A stretch of 5,224 nucleotides of DNA from Veillonellaceae bacterium (GTDB taxonomy: Bacteria; Bacillota; Negativicutes; Veillonellales; Veillonellaceae). A program made the translations under genes and the position numbers. Numbering within the stretch: position 1 is the stretch's first letter; each line of letters opens with the position of its first letter. The stretch lies in contig CAAFQR010000207.1 in assembly GCA_900765165.1 (NCBI GenBank), forward strand, positions 1 through 5,224. Direction: 5' to 3'. Positions 1 through 4,759 of the stretch are shown here, piece after piece. The notes beneath the pieces are model-generated. The model saw only the letters and a list, made by a program, of their open reading frames with translations. It did not search any database and had not been told where the DNA came from.

Positions 1-483
1 AAGATTCAGCAGGCGAAACCGGACATCATCATCGTAGCGTCCTTGTATCAGGAAGGTATCTTAATCATGAAGAAGATGCGCGAAATGGGCATGACGCAGA
101 AGGTTATCGGCTCCAACGGCTTCAATACGCCGATCTTCATTAAAGGTGCCGGCGATGCAGCGAACGGCGCTATCGTAGGTACGCCGTGGTTCCCGAATAA
201 AGACGACCAGAAGGTTCGTGATTTCAAAGCCGCTTACAAGGCTAAATACGGTAAAGATCCCGACCAGTTCGCAGCTCAGGCGTATGACGGCGTTTACATC
301 ATGGAAGACGCGTTGAAGAAAGCGGGCAGCACGACGGACCGCGCTAAATTCAAAGACGCTATGGCATCCTTGAAGGACTTCGTTGGCGTAACCGGTAAAT
401 TCGCTTTCGATAAAAACCGCAACCCGGACATGGAAGTTCAGGTATTGGAAGTTAACAATGGTCAGTATGGTGAAATGAAATAA
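1..483 (+). CDS. livJ: Branched-chain amino acid ABC transporter substrate-binding protein, C-terminal part (5' end outside window)
   Basis: The first base starts an open codon frame of 160 residues ending in TAA at 481-483; no start or signal peptide is visible because the gene begins upstream of the window. The product is the C-terminal part of a type I periplasmic-binding-protein fold (Leu/Ile/Val-binding protein family), which captures branched-chain amino acids outside the cytoplasmic membrane and delivers them to LivHM. Visible family features are PDIIIVASLYQEG near the start, the AAQAYDGVYIMEDALKKAG stretch at about residues 92-110, and the GVTGKFAFD segment followed by a basic/Asn-rich turn near the C-terminus. 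The permease and ATPase genes follow directly, which supports the assignment. Exact ligand preference (Leu, Ile, Val or another amino acid) cannot be read from this part. The first in-frame start-like codon, TTG at 43, is internal to the conserved domain and is not taken as the start. Confidence 0.93.
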   Translation, partial: KIQQAKPDIIIVASLYQEGILIMKKMREMGMTQKVIGSNGFNTPIFIKGAGDAANGAIVGTPWFPNKDDQKVRDFKAAYKAKYGKDPDQFAAQAYDGVYIMEDALKKAGSTTDRAKFKDAMASLKDFVGVTGKFAFDKNRNPDMEVQVLEVNNGQYGEMK

Positions 484-484
484 A

Positions 485-496
485 CCTCCTAGGAGG
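485..496. repeat. Perfect 12-bp palindrome just after the livJ stop
   Basis: CCTCCTAGGAGG begins one base after the livJ stop codon and is a perfect palindrome. Its right half is a strong Shine-Dalgarno-like AGGAGG with no ATG at normal distance; the nearest start-like codon is TTG at 500, only 3 bases away. The left half can pair with the right half, or in RNA could mask it. The function is unknown; chance is possible for a sequence this short. Confidence 0.5.
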
Positions 497-510
497 CAGT
501 TGATTTCACA

Positions 511-544
511 GGCTAGGACGTCACAAGGCGTGGCGTTCCTAGCC
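511..544 (+). promoter_or_regulatory. Stem-loop between livJ and livH, probable mRNA processing/stability element
   Basis: The left arm 511-524 (GGCTAGGACGTCAC) pairs with the right arm 530-544 (GTGGCGTTCCTAGCC), giving 14 base pairs including one G-U, with a single bulged T and a 5-base loop AAGGC. The bases that follow (ATCCTGAATT) contain no T-tract, so this is not a standard intrinsic terminator. In many binding-protein-dependent operons a stem-loop in this position protects the 3' end of the abundant binding-protein message and lowers expression of the membrane and ATPase genes. That role is inferred here from structure and position. Confidence 0.75.
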
Positions 545-591
545 ATCCTGAATTTATAAGAATAAACGAGTCTATCAAGAAAAAGGAGCGA

Positions 592-1479
592 ATGCCTGTG
601 TTTCTACAGCAGATTATAAATGGCCTGACCTTGGGCAGCTCCTATGCGGTTATTGCGTTAGGGCTGACCTTGATCTTCGGTGTGCTAAACATCATCAACA
701 TGGCACACGGCGAAATCTTTATGATCGGCGCCTTCATCGGTTTGATGCTGGTAACGGTCTTTAAAGTAAATTTATTCTTGGCATTAATTGGCGCCATGAT
801 TGGCGGGGCTATCCTCGGCTACTTGCTCGAAGTGTTTGCACTGCGCCCGTTGCGCCGTAAAAAAGTATCTCACTTGGCACCGTTAATCAGTACCATTGGC
901 GTGTCCATTTTCCTCGAAAGTGTGGCACTGTTAATCTGGGGACCCCAAACGCGGTCTTTCCCCAATGAGTTTACCGGCGCCGTTATCGATTTCCAAGTAT
1001 TTAAAATCTCCGTCGTTCAGATTATTAGCTTAGCGTCGGCGGTTATCCTCATGATTATCCTGAACCTGTGGCTGAAAAAGACCAAGGTCGGGAAAGCCAT
1101 TCGCGCTACGTCCCTCAGTACTGAAACGGCAGCGTTGCTTGGCATTAACACTAATCGGATTATTTCCTTAACCGTTATGGTTGCATCTGCTTTAGGCGCT
1201 GCAGCCGGTGTATTAGTAGGTTTATCCTTCGATGCTATTGAACCGATGATGGGCGTTGTTATTGGCTTCAAGGGCTTGGCCGTATTGATCCTCGGCGGCC
1301 TGGGGAACATCCCCGGCGCTATGGCCGGCGGCTTCATCTTGGGCCTGGCCGAAGTATTCGCCGTTGCCTATGGTGATTCGTCCTATCGCGACGCCGTAGC
1401 GTTCGGCCTCATCATCATATTATTGTTCTGGCGTCCACAAGGCTTGTTCGGATCTAAAGATAAAGGGGGTCGACCGTAA
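592..1479 (+). CDS. livH: Branched-chain amino acid ABC transporter permease LivH
   Basis: A 295-residue integral membrane protein of the LivH family, one of two permeases forming the substrate channel in the cytoplasmic membrane. The N-terminus (FLQQIINGLTLGSSYAVIAL, then LIFGVLNIINMAHGEIFMIGAF) is the hallmark LivH start. About eight hydrophobic segments can be seen, roughly at residues 11-30, 41-58, 61-80, 93-116, 139-161, 186-212, 222-252 and 265-281. The cytoplasmic EAA-type loop that contacts the ATPases lies at about 167-190 (GKAIRATSLSTETAALLGIN). The C-terminal WRPQGLFG is also typical, and length is normal. The ATG at 592 follows AAAAGGAG (581-588) at a short spacing of 3 bases; GTG at 598, two codons later, has a more usual spacing of 9, so the true start may be either. 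The stop overlaps the livM start. Confidence 0.96.
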   Translation: MPVFLQQIINGLTLGSSYAVIALGLTLIFGVLNIINMAHGEIFMIGAFIGLMLVTVFKVNLFLALIGAMIGGAILGYLLEVFALRPLRRKKVSHLAPLISTIGVSIFLESVALLIWGPQTRSFPNEFTGAVIDFQVFKISVVQIISLASAVILMIILNLWLKKTKVGKAIRATSLSTETAALLGINTNRIISLTVMVASALGAAAGVLVGLSFDAIEPMMGVVIGFKGLAVLILGGLGNIPGAMAGGFILGLAEVFAVAYGDSSYRDAVAFGLIIILLFWRPQGLFGSKDKGGRP

Positions 1480-2495
1480 TGGATATTTTCAATCCCTACT
1501 ATCTGCAGATAGTCATGTTCATGATTATCAACGCCATCATGGGTATTTCGATTTACATTACCTTGGCCAGCGGCCAGCTTAGCTTAGGCGCTGCAGGCTT
1601 CATGAGCGTTGGTGCTTACGTAGCAGCGTTGTTGACGCTGAAATTAAGCCTTCCCATCATTCCGGCCATCATCATTGGCGGTCTCGTAGCAGCGGCTGTA
1701 GCCTTTGTCATCGGGTTCCCGACCATTCGCTTGTCCGGTTTGTACTTAGCTATCGCAACCTTAGGCTTCGGCGAAGTAGTACGCGTAATCTTCTTGAACT
1801 TAAAGATTACCAACGGCGCCTTAGGCCTTAGTGGTATCGACTCCATGCCGCAGGAATTGACCAACTTATTCTATGCCGCCGGTATCGATAACATTGGCGG
1901 CGTCGACGCCCAAGCGCTAGGAAATATAGCGATTATTATTATCTTGGCTATTTTATTGGCCCTCTTAGTATTGTTCTGCTTACGCATTCACAACAGCCGC
2001 ATCGGCCGTGCCTTTGCCGCTATCAAAGCGGACGCGCACGCTGCCGAATTGATGGGTATCAACGTTGTGTACTACAAAATGGCAGCCTTCATCATTGGCG
2101 CCTTCGTAGCCGGCGTAGGCGGTGGCTTATACGCTCACATTACGAACTTTATCAATCCGTCCGACTTTAGCTATCATAAAGTTGTACAAATTTTGTTATA
2201 CCCTGTATTCGGTGGGTCCAACGTGGTTTGGGGCTCCTTGCTGGGCGCCTTCATCTTAACCACCTTGCCGGAAGTATTGCGTTTCATGGCCGACTATCGC
2301 GACATCATTTACGGTGCCTTATTGGTTCTGTTGATGGCGGTTCGCCCGGACGGCTTATTGACCGAAGACGTTATCGAGCGCATTCGCACGAAGCTCTTTG
2401 GGCCGCGTAAAAAATACGAGCCCCCAGCTGACCGCGAAGTGATGACGGAACGTTTCCGCAATTACGCGAAAGACACCAAATCTACGAAAGAATAG
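1479..2495 (+). CDS. livM: Branched-chain amino acid ABC transporter permease LivM
   Basis: A 338-residue membrane protein, the second permease of the importer, expected to pair with LivH. Family signatures are SGQLSLGAAGFMSVGAY at about residues 31-47, PTIRLSGLYLAIATLGFGEV at 81-100, the EAA-type ATPase-contact loop GRAFAAIKADAHAAELMGIN at 176-195, and VRPDGLL at 288-294. About eight hydrophobic stretches are visible. The glycine-rich loop reads FGGSNVVWGSLLGAF (244-258), a slight variant of the more usual GGxGTxxGPxxGA pattern. A charged cytoplasmic tail of about 40 residues follows, rich in Lys, Arg, Glu and Asp. The ATG at 1479 shares its A with the livH TAA stop (TAATG), so translation is probably coupled; AAGGGGGT at 1463-1470 is a fair ribosome binding site. 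Length is typical, and no frameshift is seen. Confidence 0.96.
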   Translation: MDIFNPYYLQIVMFMIINAIMGISIYITLASGQLSLGAAGFMSVGAYVAALLTLKLSLPIIPAIIIGGLVAAAVAFVIGFPTIRLSGLYLAIATLGFGEVVRVIFLNLKITNGALGLSGIDSMPQELTNLFYAAGIDNIGGVDAQALGNIAIIIILAILLALLVLFCLRIHNSRIGRAFAAIKADAHAAELMGINVVYYKMAAFIIGAFVAGVGGGLYAHITNFINPSDFSYHKVVQILLYPVFGGSNVVWGSLLGAFILTTLPEVLRFMADYRDIIYGALLVLLMAVRPDGLLTEDVIERIRTKLFGPRKKYEPPADREVMTERFRNYAKDTKSTKE

Positions 2496-2506
2496 GAGGA
2501 AATCGT

Positions 2507-3265
2507 ATGCTATTAGAATTAAATGACGTAAGCAAACGGTTTGGCGGCATCGCTGCTTTGACCGGTATTTCCTTCAGCGTAGAACAGGGGGAAGTATACG
2601 GCGTTATCGGCCCGAACGGGGCCGGAAAAACGACGCTGTTCAATCTGATTACTGGCGTGTTCCCTGTAACGGAAGGGGAAATCGTCTTCGACGGTATGTC
2701 CATCGTAGGCATTAAGCCGCACCGCACCGTTGAAATGGGCATTGCCCGCACGTTCCAGAACATTCGTCTCTTTGGTAAAATGACTGCCCTTGATACGGTG
2801 TTCACCGGTATGCATTGCCGTACCGGCTCCGGCTTTTTGAGTAGTTTCTTGCGCACCAAGCGTCAGCGCATCGAAGAAGAACGCTGCCGTGGTATCGCCT
2901 ATGAATTCTTAGATTTCGTAGGTTTGGCCGATGATGCGGAAGAAATTGCAACGTCTTTACCGTACGGCAAGCAGCGCCGCTTGGAAATTGCCCGCGCGCT
3001 GGCTACGCATCCGCAGTTGATTTTACTTGACGAACCGGCTGCCGGCATGAATGACAGCGAAACGGAAGCGTTACGCAAGCTTATCGGCCGTATTCGCGAC
3101 CTGGGCATTACGGTTATCGTCATCGAACACGATATGTCGCTTATGATGAATATTTGCGACCGCTTAGTCGTATTTAACTTTGGTAAGAAAATCGCCGAAG
3201 GTACGCCGGCTGAAATTCAGCAGAATCCGGCCGTTATCGAGGCATATCTTGGGAAGGAGGCCTAA
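2507..3265 (+). CDS. livG: Branched-chain amino acid ABC transporter ATP-binding protein LivG
   Basis: A 252-residue cytoplasmic ATPase that with LivF powers uptake through LivHM. All nucleotide-binding motifs are intact: Walker A GPNGAGKTT (35-43), Q-loop Gln84 in ARTFQNIRLF, signature LPYGKQRRLEIARAL (151-165), Walker B LILLDEP (171-177) with catalytic Glu176, D-loop AAGMND (178-183) and H-loop His208. The extended region between Q-loop and signature (about 100-145), the ARTFQNIRLF segment and the LPYG-type signature instead of LSGGQ are characteristic of LivG rather than LivF. The TPAEIQQNPAVIEAYLG ending is also characteristic. The start is well fixed: AGGAGG at 2494-2499 overlaps the livM stop and lies 7 bases before ATG. 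Length is typical and nothing is missing. Confidence 0.97.
   Translation: MLLELNDVSKRFGGIAALTGISFSVEQGEVYGVIGPNGAGKTTLFNLITGVFPVTEGEIVFDGMSIVGIKPHRTVEMGIARTFQNIRLFGKMTALDTVFTGMHCRTGSGFLSSFLRTKRQRIEEERCRGIAYEFLDFVGLADDAEEIATSLPYGKQRRLEIARALATHPQLILLDEPAAGMNDSETEALRKLIGRIRDLGITVIVIEHDMSLMMNICDRLVVFNFGKKIAEGTPAEIQQNPAVIEAYLGKEA
3254..3260 (+). promoter_or_regulatory. Ribosome binding site that fixes the livF start at 3267
   Basis: AAGGAGG ends 6 bases before ATG 3267, an optimal spacing. It lies within the last codons of livG. The livF frame stays open upstream to an ATG at 3180, but that start would add 29 basic residues absent from LivF proteins and has no comparable ribosome binding site. 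The 3267 start is therefore preferred. Confidence 0.9.
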
Positions 3266-3266
3266 T

Positions 3267-3974
3267 ATGCTGAAATTAGAAGGCGTCGTAGCCGGTTACG
3301 GCAATATTACGGCCATTAAATCCATCGACTTCGAAGTACCGGAAGGGTCCATCGTGTCCCTTATCGGTGCCAACGGGGCCGGCAAATCCACTACTATGCG
3401 CACCATTATGGGGCTTTTAAAGCCGACGGTCGGAAAAGTAACCTTTAATGGCGAAGATATAACCGGGAAAGCCACCTTTGACATCGTGAAAAAAGGCATC
3501 TCCTTGGTGCCGGAAGGTCGTCAGATCTTGCAGGACATGTCCGTTTACGAAAACCTCGAAATGGGCGCGTATATTCGCAAAGACAAAGAAATCGACAACG
3601 ACATCAAGAAAGTCTTCAAACGCTTTCCAATCCTTGACGAACGAAGCTACCAGCTGGGCGGTACGCTTTCCGGTGGCCAGCAGCAGATGCTCGCTATTGG
3701 CCGTGCTATGATGGCGCGACCGAAAGTGCTTCTCCTGGACGAACCGTCTATGGGCCTGGCACCGCTCGTAGTTAACGAAATCTTTGAAACCATCAAAGAA
3801 ATCAACAAAGAAGGCACCACGATTCTCTTAGTTGAACAGAACGTGCGCCAAGCCCTTAAAATCGCCGACTACGCCTACGTACTGGAAACCGGCAACATTG
3901 TACTTCACGGCAAAGCCGAAGACATTGCCAGCAATCCGCGCGTTATGGAAGCGTACTTGGGTGGTAAAAAGTAA
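3267..3974 (+). CDS. livF: Branched-chain amino acid ABC transporter ATP-binding protein LivF
   Basis: A 235-residue cytoplasmic ATPase, partner of LivG. It starts MLKLEGVVAGYGNITAIKSI, the usual LivF N-terminus. Motifs are Walker A GANGAGKST (34-42), the LivF-type VPEGRQIL segment (81-88) where Glu stands at the Q-loop position, canonical signature LSGGQQQMLAIGRAMM (134-149), and Walker B VLLLDEPSMGLAP (154-166) with catalytic Glu159. The H-loop position is Gln191 in LLVEQNVRQAL; Gln in place of His is normal for LivF, so it is not a defect. The protein ends in NPRVMEAYLGGKK, also typical. The gene begins one base after the livG stop with its ribosome binding site inside livG, so the two ATPases are probably made in a coupled, near-equal ratio. 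It is the last gene of the operon; the terminator is about 125 bases downstream. Confidence 0.97.
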   Translation: MLKLEGVVAGYGNITAIKSIDFEVPEGSIVSLIGANGAGKSTTMRTIMGLLKPTVGKVTFNGEDITGKATFDIVKKGISLVPEGRQILQDMSVYENLEMGAYIRKDKEIDNDIKKVFKRFPILDERSYQLGGTLSGGQQQMLAIGRAMMARPKVLLLDEPSMGLAPLVVNEIFETIKEINKEGTTILLVEQNVRQALKIADYAYVLETGNIVLHGKAEDIASNPRVMEAYLGGKK

Positions 3975-4098
3975 TTGAAAATTTAATATAGAGTTGTTGT
4001 GCGCTGCTGTGAAATAAAAGGCAGCTACTATACATTGGTTGTATCAATGGCGCTTACGCGCTGTTGTGCAATGATAGATAACCATCAATCTCTTAGCG
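3975..4098 (+). other. Gene-free liv 3' untranslated stretch with alternative stem-loops
   Basis: No coding sequence is evident between livF and its terminator. The stretch holds a 9-bp stem with TTAC loop at 4045-4066 (CAATGGCGC against GCGCTGTTG, two G-U pairs) and a 5-bp stem GCTGC/GCAGC at 4003-4025. It also has CATTG (4033-4037), which can pair either with CAATG 4045-4049 or with CAATG 4069-4073, so mutually exclusive folds are possible. An imperfect direct repeat, GCGCTGCTGTG (4001-4011) and GCGCTGTTGTG (4058-4068), overlaps these. None has a T-tract. It may be only a structured 3' UTR; a small RNA is possible but unsupported. Confidence 0.45.
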
Positions 4099-4143
4099 AA
4101 AAGTCGCATTGTGTGCTCCTTGGAGCATGCGATGCGGCTTTTT
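4099..4143 (+). terminator. Intrinsic terminator of the liv operon
   Basis: The left arm 4099-4119 pairs with the right arm 4122-4142 over 21 positions, all Watson-Crick or G-U, leaving a very small loop around CTTG. The stem runs into five Ts (4139-4143), and the left arm begins with four As. A long GC-containing stem with a T-run is a textbook Rho-independent terminator for the + strand. On the - strand the AAAA at the left end supplies a T-run too, so it may work in both directions. It also isolates the downstream XRE-toxin module from liv read-through. Confidence 0.93.
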
Positions 4144-4194
4144 GCGTTTCAATAATAAATTTTACTTAAACCACGTTTTGTGTTTTTGTTATAT

Positions 4195-4222
4195 TTGTTT
4201 TTAACACTTTGAGTGTTATAAT
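4195..4222 (+). promoter_or_regulatory. Promoter of the XRE regulator gene, extended -10
   Basis: A perfect -10 hexamer TATAAT (4217-4222) is preceded by TG one base upstream (TGTTATAAT, 4214-4222), making it an extended -10. A weak -35, TTGTTT at 4195-4200, lies 16 bases upstream of the -10. The expected transcription start is about 4229-4231, only some 15 bases before the ATG at 4244, so the leader would be very short. The region is AT-rich and directly upstream of a gene with a good ribosome binding site. Confidence 0.8.
4202..4218. promoter_or_regulatory. Probable operator: 17-bp perfect inverted repeat in promoter spacer
   Basis: TAACACT-TTG-AGTGTTA is a perfect inverted repeat with 7-bp arms and a 3-base centre. 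It fills the spacer between -35 and -10 and overlaps the first two bases of the -10. A dimeric XRE repressor bound here would block RNA polymerase. Since the adjacent gene encodes an XRE protein, autorepression is the natural inference, though binding is not shown. Confidence 0.75.
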
Positions 4223-4243
4223 GTAAGTAAGGAGAATAAGCAT

Positions 4244-4687
4244 ATGGAATTTAAAGATAAAATCAAAGAACTAAGACGTGCAAAAAAATTAACACAGCAA
4301 GAAGTAGGAGAAGGAACTGGATTATCTACTAGCTCTATCGGAATGTATGAACAGGGCCGGAGAAAGCCGAGTTTTGATGTATTAAAGACTTTTTCAGAGT
4401 TTTTTAAGGTTGATTTAAATACATTACTAGATGATACTGTGAACGAATTACCGGTAGCGGCAAAACGTGATGAAGCGCAAATAGCTGATGACCTTGAAAA
4501 AATGTTGGAAGATATAGATTCGGATTTGTATCTTGGACCTCATGAAGGTACTGCTTCTTATAATGAAGATCGTGAGTTACTAAAATCGGCATTACAGACA
4601 TCAATGCGCATAGCTAAGCGTATGGTTAGAGAGAGAAATAGCTTAAAAGAGTATGAACTGAATAGTAAAAATAAGAGTAAGGATTAG
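4244..4687 (+). CDS. XRE-family helix-turn-helix transcriptional regulator, phage/mobile-element repressor type; possible antitoxin
   Basis: A 147-residue, probably cytoplasmic DNA-binding protein. Residues 6-62 form a Cro/C1-type HTH domain: KIKELRRAKKLTQQEVGEGT, then GLSTSSIGMYEQGRRKPS as the recognition region, and FSEFFKVDLNTLLD closing the fold. The C-terminal half (about 75-135) has an acidic AQIADDLEKMLEDIDSDL helix followed by RELLKSALQTSMRIAKRMVR. This pattern resembles the C-terminal region of repressors from Gram-positive phages and integrative elements that often neighbour ImmA/IrrE peptidases. Here the neighbour is instead a PemK/MazF toxin gene 72 bases downstream in the same direction. 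TAAGGAG (4228-4234) lies 9 bases before ATG. Two stops in tandem (TAGTAG, 4685-4690) end it. Codon use is much more AT-rich than in the liv genes, consistent with horizontal acquisition. It probably represses its own promoter; an antitoxin role is inferred from position only. Confidence 0.9.
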   Translation: MEFKDKIKELRRAKKLTQQEVGEGTGLSTSSIGMYEQGRRKPSFDVLKTFSEFFKVDLNTLLDDTVNELPVAAKRDEAQIADDLEKMLEDIDSDLYLGPHEGTASYNEDRELLKSALQTSMRIAKRMVRERNSLKEYELNSKNKSKD

Positions 4688-4704
4688 TAGTTAATCACAG
4701 TGAA

Positions 4705-4709
4705 AGGAG
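4705..4709 (+). promoter_or_regulatory. Displaced Shine-Dalgarno for the toxin gene
   Basis: AGGAG within GAAAGGAGAG is the only good ribosome binding site between the XRE gene and the toxin. It lies 50 bases before the first possible toxin ATG (4760), far outside normal range, with a stem-loop in between. If the stem-loop forms, the unpaired distance shrinks to roughly 10 bases. Alternatively it serves a short frame starting at ATA 4717, which has a perfect 7-base spacing. Confidence 0.5.
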
Positions 4710-4711
4710 AG

Positions 4712-4751
4712 ATCTCATAAGTACCGATATTTATTCGGTGTTTGATGAGAT
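4712..4751 (+). promoter_or_regulatory. Stem-loop in the toxin translation-initiation region
   Basis: The left arm 4712-4727 (ATCTCATAAGTACCGA) pairs with the right arm 4735-4751, giving 16 base pairs including two G-U pairs, one bulged G at 4744 and a 7-base loop TATTTAT. No T-tract follows, so it is not an intrinsic terminator. It sits between the Shine-Dalgarno at 4705-4709 and the toxin ATG at 4760, and its right arm includes the weak GAG (4747-4749) that would be the only alternative site near the start. Control of toxin translation is inferred. Confidence 0.65.
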
Positions 4752-4759
4752 GCTAATGC

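Noticed and set aside
61..546. Long open frame on the - strand opposite livJ, and other antisense frames opposite livH, livM, livG and livF
   Set aside because: They are shadows of well-conserved genes on the + strand and show no recognisable protein features.
555..560. TATAAG before livH as a separate livH promoter
   Set aside because: No -35 match is found at suitable spacing; livH is more likely expressed from the operon transcript.
2228..2410. 60-residue + strand frame inside livM
   Set aside because: It overlaps conserved LivM sequence in another frame, with no ribosome binding site or protein features.
2957..2974. Non-canonical ABC signature LPYGK in LivG
   Set aside because: LPYG/LAYG/LSYG forms are normal for the LivG family.
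3180..3266. Upstream in-frame ATG extending LivF by 29 residues
   Set aside because: It lies inside livG, adds a basic stretch foreign to LivF, and a perfect ribosome binding site precedes ATG 3267.
3837..3842. Gln instead of the H-loop His in LivF (Gln191), and Glu at its Q-loop position
   Set aside because: Both are usual in LivF proteins, so they do not indicate a defective ATPase.
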